The position numbers and the translations under genes are program-made. Positions 1 through 6,103 of a stretch of 8,990 nucleotides of DNA are shown here, piece by piece (positions within the stretch are counted from its first letter, which is position 1; each line of letters starts with the position of its first letter). Source of the DNA: an uncultured Bacteroidales bacterium. Its GTDB lineage: Bacteria; Bacteroidota; Bacteroidia; Bacteroidales; UBA932. The notes under the pieces were generated by a model. That model made no database searches. It was not told the DNA's origin and saw nothing but the letters and a program-made list of their open reading frames with translations. The stretch lies in the NCBI GenBank assembly GCA_900317065.1, contig ONFK01000048.1:1-8990 (forward strand). The letters run 5' to 3'.

Positions 1-32
1 CAGAAATAATTTCGCAACTTGCATCTCAAATG

Positions 33-66
33 AAACAAGGTTGCCCTTTCGGGTGACCTTGTTTTT
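33..66 (+). terminator. Intrinsic terminator of an upstream off-window gene
   Basis: Positions 33-46 pair with 51-64 around a TTTC loop (47-50). The outer nine pairs are perfect, followed by two G-T wobbles and three G-C pairs, and the 3' arm runs into a T tract ending at 66. This is a classic Rho-independent terminator, so a plus-strand gene probably ends just before or near base 1; no coding end can be assigned in bases 1-32. The terminator overlaps the uvrC promoter region. Confidence 0.85.
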
Positions 67-77
67 CATTATCTTTG
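47..77 (+). promoter_or_regulatory. Bacteroidota-type promoter of uvrC
   Basis: TATCTTTG at 70-77 matches the Bacteroidota -7 consensus TAnnTTTG. Nineteen bases upstream, TTTC at 47-50 is a one-mismatch version of the -33 TTTG element and is also the loop of the preceding terminator hairpin. The box ends only seven bases before the uvrC ATG, so the transcript should have almost no leader. The -7 box is clear; the -33 assignment is an inference from spacing. Confidence 0.7.
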
Positions 78-84
78 CAGCGCT

Positions 85-1893
85 ATGGATATCCGTTCCA
101 AAATAGCGCTGCTGCCGCACAGCCCCGGGGTGTATCGGTACTACAATGCCGACGGGGAGGTGATATATGTGGGCAAGGCGAAGGACCTGCACAAGAGGGT
201 GGCGCAGTATTTCGTGCCGCCGGAGAGGCTGAACACCAAGACCCGGATCCTGGTGAGCAAGATTGCGGACCTGCAGTACAGCGTGGTTGACTCCGAGGCC
301 GACGCCCTGCTGCTGGAGAACAACCTCATCAAGCAGTACAAGCCCCGCTACAACATACTCCTGAAAGACAGCAAGACCTACCCGTGGATATGCGTTACAT
401 CCGAGCCTTATCCGAGGGTGTTCCTCACCCGGCGCGTGGAGAAGAACGGCTCGCGCTACTTCGGCCCTTACAGCACGGTGATGCACGCGCGCTATCTGCT
501 CGAATTCTTCGAGAAGAATTATCCGCTGCGCAACTGCCGGCACAAGATAGACTCAGAGACCATTATCAGGAAGAAGATCCGTCCCTGCCTGGAATTCCAC
601 ATAGGCCGCTGCAAGGGCTGCTGCGTGGGCGCCGTGTCGATGGAAGAGTACGGTGGCTGGATAGAGGAGATAGTCACATTCCTCAAGGGCGGCGTCGGGG
701 CCATCACCAAGGAGTATGAGGGTAGGATGCGCAGCGCTGCGGACGCCCTCGACTTCGAGCAGGCGCAGGTGTGGAAAGACCGCATCGACGCCCTCCAGGC
801 CCATTACGCCCGCAGCATCGTGACACAGGTGCGCGACCTCGAAGCGGACGTCTTCGCCCTCGTATTCGACGGGCCGGACGCCTTCGGCTCCTTCCTGCGC
901 CTGCGCGGAGGGGCCATAGTGCAGAGCCTGAACCTCGGCTTCAGGATGAACATCGAAGAGGAGCAGGATGCCGTGCTGAGCGAGTTTGTCGCAGAGATAG
1001 AAAGCAAGTTCGGAGAACTCTCGAAAGAGATTATCGTGCCCTTCCTTCCGGATGTGCAGATGCCGGACGTGAAGTACACCGTCCCGGTGAAGGGCGACAA
1101 ACTGGCACTGCTGGAACTGGCGGCGAAAAACGCGCGGGAGTATCACTTCAACACCATCAAGCAGCGCGAGCATACGGATCCCGACGAATACCGCCGCAGC
1201 GTGCTTGAGGAACTGCGCAAGGCCATCGGAATGAAGGAACTCCCCGTGCACATGGAGTGCTTCGACAACTCCAACATCCAGGGTACGAACCCCGTGGCGA
1301 GCTGCGTGGTGTTCCGTAACGGAGTGCCGTCGAAGAAGGATTACCGCAAGTTCAAGATAAAGACCGTGGTGGGGGCGAACGACTACGCCTCGATGAAGGA
1401 GGTGGTGAACCGCCGTTATTCGCGAATGCTGGCCGAGGCTCCGGACGACCTTCCGCAGTTGATTGTTATCGACGGCGGCAAGGGGCAGCTGGAATTCGCT
1501 TGGCAGGCGTTGTGCGAACTCGGGCTCGCGGACAAACTCACCGTGGTAGGCCTTGCCAAGAGGCTTGAGGAGGTTATAAGGGTAGGAGATCCTTACCCTC
1601 TGTTCATCGACCGGAACTCCCAGGCCCTCAAGGTGCTGCAGCATATACGCGACGAGGCGCACCGCTTCGGCATCACCTTCCACCGCAGCCTGCGCAGCAA
1701 GGCGGCAATCCAGTCTGCGCTGACTTCCATCAAGGGCGTGGGCAGACAGACGGAGGAGCGTCTGCTGCTGCATTACGGCTCAGTTGCACGCATCGCCGCT
1801 GCAGATCCGGAAGATTTGGCTAAATTTGTGGGCCCGAAACTGGCCGGGCGGATTTTAAACGAACTGAACAATGAACGAAAAGACATCGACTAA
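85..1893 (+). CDS. uvrC: Excinuclease ABC subunit C (UvrC)
   Basis: UvrC is the dual-incision nuclease of nucleotide excision repair: it binds UvrB at a lesion and cuts 3' and then 5' of the damage. The 602 residues have the full domain order. The N-terminal GIY-YIG nuclease shows G15-V-Y17, Y28-V-G30, R38 and E78. A cysteine-rich segment holds C151, C168, C176 and C179/C180; the C168-x7-C176-x3-C180 spacing fits the four cysteines reported to hold a 4Fe-4S cluster in E. coli UvrC. A UVR (UvrB-binding) motif lies near 205-240. The RNase H-like 5' nuclease carries D394, D463 and H526, and a helix-hairpin-helix pair covers about 545-595. The ATG at 85 is fixed by the GIY-YIG domain starting at once; the next Met is residue 133. 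The 3' end overlaps the next gene by 23 bases, suggesting coupled translation. Full length, with no defect seen. Confidence 0.97.
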   Translation: MDIRSKIALLPHSPGVYRYYNADGEVIYVGKAKDLHKRVAQYFVPPERLNTKTRILVSKIADLQYSVVDSEADALLLENNLIKQYKPRYNILLKDSKTYPWICVTSEPYPRVFLTRRVEKNGSRYFGPYSTVMHARYLLEFFEKNYPLRNCRHKIDSETIIRKKIRPCLEFHIGRCKGCCVGAVSMEEYGGWIEEIVTFLKGGVGAITKEYEGRMRSAADALDFEQAQVWKDRIDALQAHYARSIVTQVRDLEADVFALVFDGPDAFGSFLRLRGGAIVQSLNLGFRMNIEEEQDAVLSEFVAEIESKFGELSKEIIVPFLPDVQMPDVKYTVPVKGDKLALLELAAKNAREYHFNTIKQREHTDPDEYRRSVLEELRKAIGMKELPVHMECFDNSNIQGTNPVASCVVFRNGVPSKKDYRKFKIKTVVGANDYASMKEVVNRRYSRMLAEAPDDLPQLIVIDGGKGQLEFAWQALCELGLADKLTVVGLAKRLEEVIRVGDPYPLFIDRNSQALKVLQHIRDEAHRFGITFHRSLRSKAAIQSALTSIKGVGRQTEERLLLHYGSVARIAAADPEDLAKFVGPKLAGRILNELNNERKDID

Positions 1894-2617
1894 ACTCTTC
1901 AACTATTTCATATTCTTCGGGATGCTTGTGTGCGTGCTGGTGGCCAGCGTCATCAATATCCACAACAATCCCGGCAATTCGGCCCTGCAGATAGTGGTCG
2001 CCGTGGGCGCGATGTTCGGCGTCACGAGCACTATCCTGGCCGCCCAGGGGAACATCCTGAACTTTGTTATCGGGGCGCTGGGTGCTATCATCGAGACCTA
2101 TGTGCTCTGGAAGAACGGAGTGACTTCCATGTTCCTGCTGTATCTGCTATATTTCATCCCCATGGATGTGGTGGGTTTCCTCAGCTGGCGCAGGAAGGGT
2201 GCGAGTGCACACAAGGAAGTGAAGGCCCAGCGGATGACGGCACGTACCTGGCTGTATGTAGTGCTGGGCTACATTGTGGTAGCCGGCGTCGCCTTCGGCA
2301 TTTCTTACTTCTCGGGCAGCAATAACCTCGGTTCGGGAGTGCCCGCCAAGATGGTTACCGACGCCCTGGCAACCGCCGCAACCATCGTGGCCATAGTGAT
2401 GATGACTTTCGCCTACGTGGAACAGTGGTATATCTGGACTCTTGTAAACCTTTCCAACATAGCGCTTTGGAGCGTCAATCTCGCCACCACGCCCGACTCT
2501 GCATACACGGTGGTGATGCTCATCAAATATGTGTTCTACCTCATCAACGGCCTTAATGCCATACGTATATGGCTGAAACTCAGCAGGAAAGACGAGGTTT
2601 TGGAAGATAAAAAATAA
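1871..2617 (+). CDS. pnuC: PnuC-family vitamin/nucleoside transporter
   Basis: Inner-membrane protein of 248 residues with about eight hydrophobic segments (near 10-30, 38-58, 60-80, 85-105, 126-146, 162-182, 186-203 and 212-234). Family features are the glycine-rich segment from G50 to about W80, the W106 end of the first half, and the E184-Q-W186-Y-I-W189-xxx-N193 stretch, which corresponds to the conserved substrate-binding helix of PnuC proteins. PnuC proteins are facilitators driven by intracellular phosphorylation. The classic substrate is nicotinamide riboside, but relatives (PnuT, PnuX, PnuN) carry thiamine, riboflavin or deoxynucleosides. No neighbouring kinase, NAD gene or riboswitch settles the substrate here. 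The start lies inside the end of uvrC, so it is probably cotranscribed with uvrC; its last codons contain the -33 element of the acpP promoter. Family confident, substrate open. Confidence 0.88.
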   Translation: MNEKTSTKLFNYFIFFGMLVCVLVASVINIHNNPGNSALQIVVAVGAMFGVTSTILAAQGNILNFVIGALGAIIETYVLWKNGVTSMFLLYLLYFIPMDVVGFLSWRRKGASAHKEVKAQRMTARTWLYVVLGYIVVAGVAFGISYFSGSNNLGSGVPAKMVTDALATAATIVAIVMMTFAYVEQWYIWTLVNLSNIALWSVNLATTPDSAYTVVMLIKYVFYLINGLNAIRIWLKLSRKDEVLEDKK

Positions 2618-2629
2618 TTGTTAACTTTG
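2599..2629 (+). promoter_or_regulatory. Consensus Bacteroidota promoter of acpP
   Basis: TTTG at 2599-2602, a 19-base spacer, and TAACTTTG at 2622-2629 match the -33/-7 consensus (TTTG, TAnnTTTG) at the expected spacing. The -33 element lies in the last codons of the PnuC gene. Transcription should begin around 2634-2637, giving an A/T-rich leader of about 40 bases with no Shine-Dalgarno motif. This is the best promoter in the window, fitting the high expression usual for acpP. Confidence 0.87.
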
Positions 2630-2678
2630 CAGTCGCTTTAACAAGATTGTACTAATAATAAATCTAAATAAACCGATC

Positions 2679-2933
2679 ATGAACTACGAAGAAATCGTAA
2701 AGAAAGTGAAGGCCATCATAGTCGACAAACTCGGCGTAGAGCCCTCCGAAGTAACCGAGACTGCAAACTTCACCAACGATCTTGGTGCAGACTCCCTTGA
2801 TACTGTAGAACTTCTTATGGAGTTCGAGAAAGAGTTCGGTGTAAAGATTCCCGATGAGGAAACCAGCACCATCGCAACCGTAGCAGACGCTATCGCAAAG
2901 GTTGCCGAGAAACTCGGAGTTGCTGCTGAGTAA
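2679..2933 (+). CDS. acpP: Acyl carrier protein
   Basis: Small acidic protein of 84 residues, the usual ACP length. It carries growing acyl chains as thioesters on a 4'-phosphopantetheine arm for fatty acid synthesis and for donors used in phospholipid and lipid A acylation. The attachment site is the D38-S39-L40 motif at the start of helix II (context LGADSLD); the acidic helix II (VELLMEFEKEF) that docks partner enzymes is intact. The closest pattern is type II fatty acid synthase ACP rather than a peptide-synthetase carrier. It has its own strong promoter and ends 14 bases before a strong terminator, so it is transcribed alone. fabF, which often follows acpP, is absent. Its base composition is less GC-rich than its neighbours, in line with highly expressed genes. 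Confidence 0.96.
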   Translation: MNYEEIVKKVKAIIVDKLGVEPSEVTETANFTNDLGADSLDTVELLMEFEKEFGVKIPDEETSTIATVADAIAKVAEKLGVAAE

Positions 2934-2947
2934 TCAGTAAGGATAAC

Positions 2948-2988
2948 AAACAATAAAGGCTGCCGTTCAGGCAGCCTTTATTGTTTTT
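2948..2988 (+). terminator. Bidirectional terminator between acpP and the thioredoxin-like gene
   Basis: A perfect 17-bp stem pairs 2948-2964 with 2970-2986 around the five-base loop GTTCA. On the plus strand it ends in a T tract (2984-2988), and on the minus strand the stem's A-rich arm becomes a T-rich tail, so it should stop both acpP and the converging minus-strand operon. The TAA stop of the minus-strand gene (2987-2989) abuts the stem. Confidence 0.95.
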
Positions 2989-3532
2989 ACAGGAGCTTGC
3001 TCAGTGTCTCTTCCAGACCCGGGCCGCGCAGCGCATCGCCGCGCTTGACGATCTTTCCGTCGGGGCCGAAGAGAATAAGATGAGGAATGCCCTCGATGCC
3101 GTAGATGTCGGTAGGAACTTTCTGTGCGTCCACGATCTGGTTCCACACTACGCCGTGCTCGGCGGCAGCCTTGGCAGTGTCTTCGGGCTTGTCCCACACT
3201 GCAACGCTGAGGACGTCGAACTTGTCGCCCTTGTATTTCTCGTAAGCGGCCTTGATGTTGGGGATTTCCCTCTTGCAGGGCCCGCACCAGCTTGCCCAGA
3301 AATCAACCAGGATGTACTTGCCCTTTCCTACGTAATCGGAGAGTCTGGCAACTTTTCCGTCGGGCTGCGCAATCTCGAAGTCGGTGAACATCGCGCCTTC
3401 TTCGGTGCTGGCCACCAGGCTCTTGGTCTGCTCAGGCTGCGCTGCAGCTTCCTTTTGGGCGGAGGCCTTCTTGCCGCCGCAGGCAGTCAGGGCGATCAGC
3501 GCCACGGCTGCCACATAAAACAATTTCTTCAT
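2987..3532 (-). CDS. Thioredoxin-like (TlpA/ResA-type) lipoprotein
   Basis: Protein of 181 residues. The N-terminus is a lipoprotein signal: basic MKK, a hydrophobic core, and lipobox L15-T-A-C18, so the mature protein is lipidated at C18 and faces the periplasm. After a short linker (about 19-45) comes a thioredoxin-fold domain of the AhpC/TSA-Redoxin type with the active site W82-C83-G-P-C86 in the context DFWASWCGPCKREIP, and the cis-proline at P150 (GIPH). Such proteins usually reduce disulfides of exported proteins or apocytochromes. Here the likely partner is inferred from context: the gene lies 13 bases after a lipoprotein gene with eight mature cysteines. It is last in a three-gene minus-strand operon and ends at the bidirectional terminator. 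No reductant-supplying partner (CcdA/DsbD type) is in the window. Confidence 0.9.
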   Translation of the reverse strand: MKKLFYVAAVALIALTACGGKKASAQKEAAAQPEQTKSLVASTEEGAMFTDFEIAQPDGKVARLSDYVGKGKYILVDFWASWCGPCKREIPNIKAAYEKYKGDKFDVLSVAVWDKPEDTAKAAAEHGVVWNQIVDAQKVPTDIYGIEGIPHLILFGPDGKIVKRGDALRGPGLEETLSKLL

Positions 3533-3545
3533 ATCAAATTGGTTT

Positions 3546-5195
3546 TTATTCGTTCGGTATGGAGTAAGTGAAGCTGAATGTCGGCCTCATTGCAGGGTCG
3601 GCGGCGTCCGGGCCGTAGAGCTTGCAATAATAGTAGCGGTCGCGGTCCAGATTGGCGCTGGATGTAGACGTCGTGGATGAACTGCCATACATCTGGGCCA
3701 TCATCTGGTAGTTGTAGTAGTTCGAATAATAGTTCCCGTATCCGCCGTAGCCATAGCCGTATCCGTATCCGCCATATCCTCCGTACATCCCGCTCATCAT
3801 GCTCTGGTAGGCCATGTAGTTGTAGAGGTCGCTCATCTCCGAGTTGCCGGAGGTCGTCGTGGTGATGACGTCGTTGTGCTGTACGAGCATCCAGATGTCG
3901 TAACTGCCCTGTGCAAGTTGCTCGTCCCCGTCCTCAAGGCCGATCAGGCGCTGGAGGTGGTAGGTGATGTCCGGGGAATAGGTCATCTGCGAGCGGTGAA
4001 TGTTGCCCTGGTCTTCGTTGCTGTCGGAGGCGTCGGTAAGCCCCATGTAAGAGAAGGTGGTGTCCGAGGTCTTGATGCGGCAGGTAGGACTCAGGATCTG
4101 GGGCAGCTTGTGCATATTCTCGAAGTTCTCGTCGGGAGCGAGGTAGTGCATCGTGATGGATGCCTTGTTGATGATGGCCTTCTTGGGGTCGTGCCCGTTT
4201 GCGCGGATAATCTCAATGGCCCTGTCCCTGATTTCATTGGCGGCGATTACGGGTTTGATGCCGCCTCCGCCGTCAACATAGATGTAGTCGGTGGCGTTTC
4301 CCGCCTTGGCCGCCGAATTCTCTTTGGTGACGTTCGCGCAGTATTGGGGGAAGTTCCCAGTGCCGGACTTGCTGAAGAGCGAGTCGAGATCGTAGAAATC
4401 TGTCGCGGAGAAATAGAAGTAGAGGGTGCTGTCCTTCTGCACGTCTTTCCCGTCAACCTCCCAGGTGGAGTTGAACTTCAGCTCTGCCATGCATCCTCCG
4501 ATATAGCCGTAATCGCTGTCGTACTGCAGCTGGAGCTGGAAGATGTTGAACCTTCCGCCCTGGCCCGAGGGCTCTCCGGTGGTGATGTAGATGCCGGGGA
4601 AACGCTTGGTGTAGAGGTTGATGTCCTTTGTATCTTCCTTCGTGATGGTGAGATACTTTTCGCCGAATTCCCTGGTAAAGTTGAAACTCAGCGAATCTCC
4701 GGGGCCTATTATCGGCACGGACGTGGTTATTGGCGTGCTGCCGTGGGCCGGGTCTGAGCCGCAGTAGGTCAGGTAGTTCGTGTCGAGCTGATTGCTCAGT
4801 TCATATACGAATACGCTCTGCAGGATCTGCTCCTGATCGGGATCGCATACGGAACAGGAGTCCGCCAGGGCGGAGAAGTGGAACTTCTTGAACACGGGAT
4901 TCTTGCCGTAGTCGATTTCATCCACGAACATCGGCACGAGCGTGACGCAACTGCTGCGGGTGCTGAGCCCGAACTCGTCGTCGTTGCGGATCGCGCCGAC
5001 GGTGATACGCGTGGAGGAATAGGCCGACAGGCTGTCGGACATTCTCATCTGCACGGGTATCGCTACCGGATCGGGACTGACTACTTTGTATGTATGGTTG
5101 ACAGGGAGCAGACTCCCGCCAAGTTCATTATCGACCGATACACAGCCGGCGCAGCAAAGGGTTGCCGCCGCGGCAAGGAACCATCTTGATTTCAT
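3546..5195 (-). CDS. DUF4270 family lipoprotein with Gly/Tyr-rich insert
   Basis: Protein of 549 residues with a lipoprotein signal ending at C18 (TLCCAGC), followed by the typical DUF4270 opening D22-N-E-L-G-G-S-L-L-P. The rest is mostly predicted beta strand with the usual closing pattern (FSFTYS near the end). DUF4270 proteins are Bacteroidota envelope lipoproteins of unknown function. Two features stand out. Residues 457-504 form a Tyr/Gly/Met/Asn-rich low-complexity tract with an alternating Gly-Tyr core at 471-488, placed between two strand-like segments. The mature chain also has eight further cysteines (83, 114, 117, 145, 235, 286, 372, 524), including a CxxC at 114-117. The ATG at 5195 is three bases after the stop of the upstream gene, so translation is probably coupled. 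The family call rests on N-terminal signature, size and neighbours; function is unknown. Confidence 0.82.
   Translation of the reverse strand: MKSRWFLAAAATLCCAGCVSVDNELGGSLLPVNHTYKVVSPDPVAIPVQMRMSDSLSAYSSTRITVGAIRNDDEFGLSTRSSCVTLVPMFVDEIDYGKNPVFKKFHFSALADSCSVCDPDQEQILQSVFVYELSNQLDTNYLTYCGSDPAHGSTPITTSVPIIGPGDSLSFNFTREFGEKYLTITKEDTKDINLYTKRFPGIYITTGEPSGQGGRFNIFQLQLQYDSDYGYIGGCMAELKFNSTWEVDGKDVQKDSTLYFYFSATDFYDLDSLFSKSGTGNFPQYCANVTKENSAAKAGNATDYIYVDGGGGIKPVIAANEIRDRAIEIIRANGHDPKKAIINKASITMHYLAPDENFENMHKLPQILSPTCRIKTSDTTFSYMGLTDASDSNEDQGNIHRSQMTYSPDITYHLQRLIGLEDGDEQLAQGSYDIWMLVQHNDVITTTTSGNSEMSDLYNYMAYQSMMSGMYGGYGGYGYGYGYGGYGNYYSNYYNYQMMAQMYGSSSTTSTSSANLDRDRYYYCKLYGPDAADPAMRPTFSFTYSIPNE
3684..3827 (-). 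repeat. Low-complexity Gly-Tyr-coding tract in the DUF4270 gene
   Basis: This stretch encodes residues 457-504. The core (3732-3785) reads as alternating Gly and Tyr codons, followed by Asn-Tyr-rich and Met-Gln-rich parts. On the DNA level it is a degenerate six-base repeat, but synonymous codons are mixed (GGA, GGC and GGG; TAC and TAT), so the pattern looks kept at protein level rather than freshly made by slippage. Confidence 0.9.
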
Positions 5196-5198
5196 CTT

Positions 5199-6017
5199 CT
5201 ACAACTTGTCATAAAGGGCGTCGTAATCGTCGATATAGCTGCCGTCCTCGAGACTGCCTTCCTTGTATGGCAGAACCGGAACCTTGAGCGCCTTGCAATA
5301 CTTGATCAGCTTCGGGTCCAGGTCCGGAGAACCGAGGATGATACCGTCCGAATACTTCGCTGCCGTTTCAGCAAGTTTTATGCCATCGGGGTGCTCGGAT
5401 ATGGGAAGGTCTCCCGGCTTGATGCTTCCGGAGACCGCCTTGGATGCGAAGTCTGCTGCGAATTCCACTCCAGGGGCGTCGTTGTAGAGAGACAGGACGA
5501 CCTTGCTGGACGAGAAAATGGGGTCGTCCTTGTAGGCTTTCTTGAGGTAGAGGGGCAGCACGTGGGAAATCCAGCCGCTGCAGTGGATGATATCCGGGGC
5601 CCAGCGGAGTTTCTTCACCGTTTCCAGCACGCCTTTCGCAAAGAAAATGGCGCGTTCATCGTTGTCGCTGAAGAAACGGCCTTCTGCATCGGAATAAACC
5701 GCTTTCCTCTTGAAGTAGTCTTCGTTGTCGATGAAATATACTTGTATGCGGGCTGCCGGAATGGATGCGACCTTAATCACCAAGGGGCGGTCCACGTCTC
5801 CGATCACGATATTGATGCCGGATAGGCGGATGACCTCGTGGAGCTGGTTCTTGCGCTCATTGATGCAGCCGAAACGGGGCATGAAGGAACGTATCTCCTT
5901 CTTGTGCTCCTGGATTCCCTGGGGAAGGTAACGCCCGACCCTGGAAATATCGGTCTCCGGGAGATAAGGGTATATCTCCGAGTTCACGAACAGGACTTTT
6001 TTGTTTGTTTCAGCCAT
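5199..6017 (-). CDS. Short GT5-like glycogen/starch synthase N-domain protein
   Basis: Protein of 272 residues starting MAETNKKVLFVNSEIYPYLP, which resembles the N-terminal half of GlgA-type (GT5) glycogen synthases: a first Rossmann strand KVLFVNSEIYP, and a W139-A-P-D-I-I-H145 segment matching the PDVVHAHDWH region. It lacks the second GT-B domain (full GlgA is about 480 residues), and the Lys-x-Gly-Gly-Leu sugar-nucleotide motif expected after the first strand is replaced by P20-E-T-D-I-S. Catalysis as a classic synthase is therefore unlikely; a regulatory or noncatalytic role is possible. Proteins of this size annotated as glycogen synthase are known in Bacteroidota. The ATG at 6017 is chosen because the in-frame TTG at 6044 lies inside the -7 box. 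First gene of the minus-strand operon; three bases separate it from the DUF4270 gene. Confidence 0.75.
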   Translation of the reverse strand: MAETNKKVLFVNSEIYPYLPETDISRVGRYLPQGIQEHKKEIRSFMPRFGCINERKNQLHEVIRLSGINIVIGDVDRPLVIKVASIPAARIQVYFIDNEDYFKRKAVYSDAEGRFFSDNDERAIFFAKGVLETVKKLRWAPDIIHCSGWISHVLPLYLKKAYKDDPIFSSSKVVLSLYNDAPGVEFAADFASKAVSGSIKPGDLPISEHPDGIKLAETAAKYSDGIILGSPDLDPKLIKYCKALKVPVLPYKEGSLEDGSYIDDYDALYDKL

Positions 6018-6041
6018 ACCAACAATAAAAATCGATTTTAA

Positions 6042-6049
6042 CAAAGGTA
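6042..6049 (-). promoter_or_regulatory. -7 box of the minus-strand GT5/DUF4270/thioredoxin operon
   Basis: Read on the minus strand this is TACCTTTG, an exact match to the Bacteroidota -7 consensus. It predicts a start near 6035-6037 and a leader of roughly 20 bases before the ATG at 6017. No clear -33 TTTG is seen 19-21 bases upstream, where the region is very A/T-rich and shared with the divergent ftsX promoter. Confidence 0.75.
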
Positions 6050-6078
6050 CAAAAATTTTTTTAATATTGATTATTCAT

Positions 6079-6086
6079 TATCTTTG
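6079..6086 (+). promoter_or_regulatory. -7 box of the ftsX operon promoter
   Basis: TATCTTTG matches TAnnTTTG exactly and is the same box as that of uvrC. The -33 position falls in a T run (6056-6060), a partial match to TTTG. Transcription should start about 6091-6093, leaving a leader of about a dozen bases before the ATG at 6104. It is back to back with the minus-strand operon promoter, and both share the A/T-rich bases 6050-6078. Confidence 0.75.
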
Positions 6087-6103
6087 ACGCAATTTCCGTA
6101 ATT

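Noticed and set aside
1..32. Possible coding end of an upstream gene
   Set aside because: The terminator implies one nearby, but 32 bases with several stop codons are too few to assign a frame.
553..1773. Long minus-strand open frame (406 residues) opposite uvrC
   Set aside because: Antisense frame of a well-conserved full-length gene; its sequence is His/Leu/Arg-rich with no recognisable fold, as expected from GC-rich codon mirroring.
1821..1828. TAAATTTG, an exact -7 consensus match, 42 bases before the PnuC gene start
   Set aside because: It lies in the uvrC coding sequence (Lys-Phe-Val codons) with no TTTG at -33 spacing; probably a chance match, though a weak internal promoter cannot be excluded.
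3726..3785. Short repeated CCGTAT-like units as a possible CRISPR or tandem repeat array
   Set aside because: The units are contiguous, degenerate and exactly in frame as Gly-Tyr codons; there are no spacers.
3876..4757. Plus-strand open frame (293 residues) opposite the DUF4270 gene
   Set aside because: Shadow of a gene with a clear signal peptide, operon position and promoter; the plus frame has no promoter and no recognisable motif.
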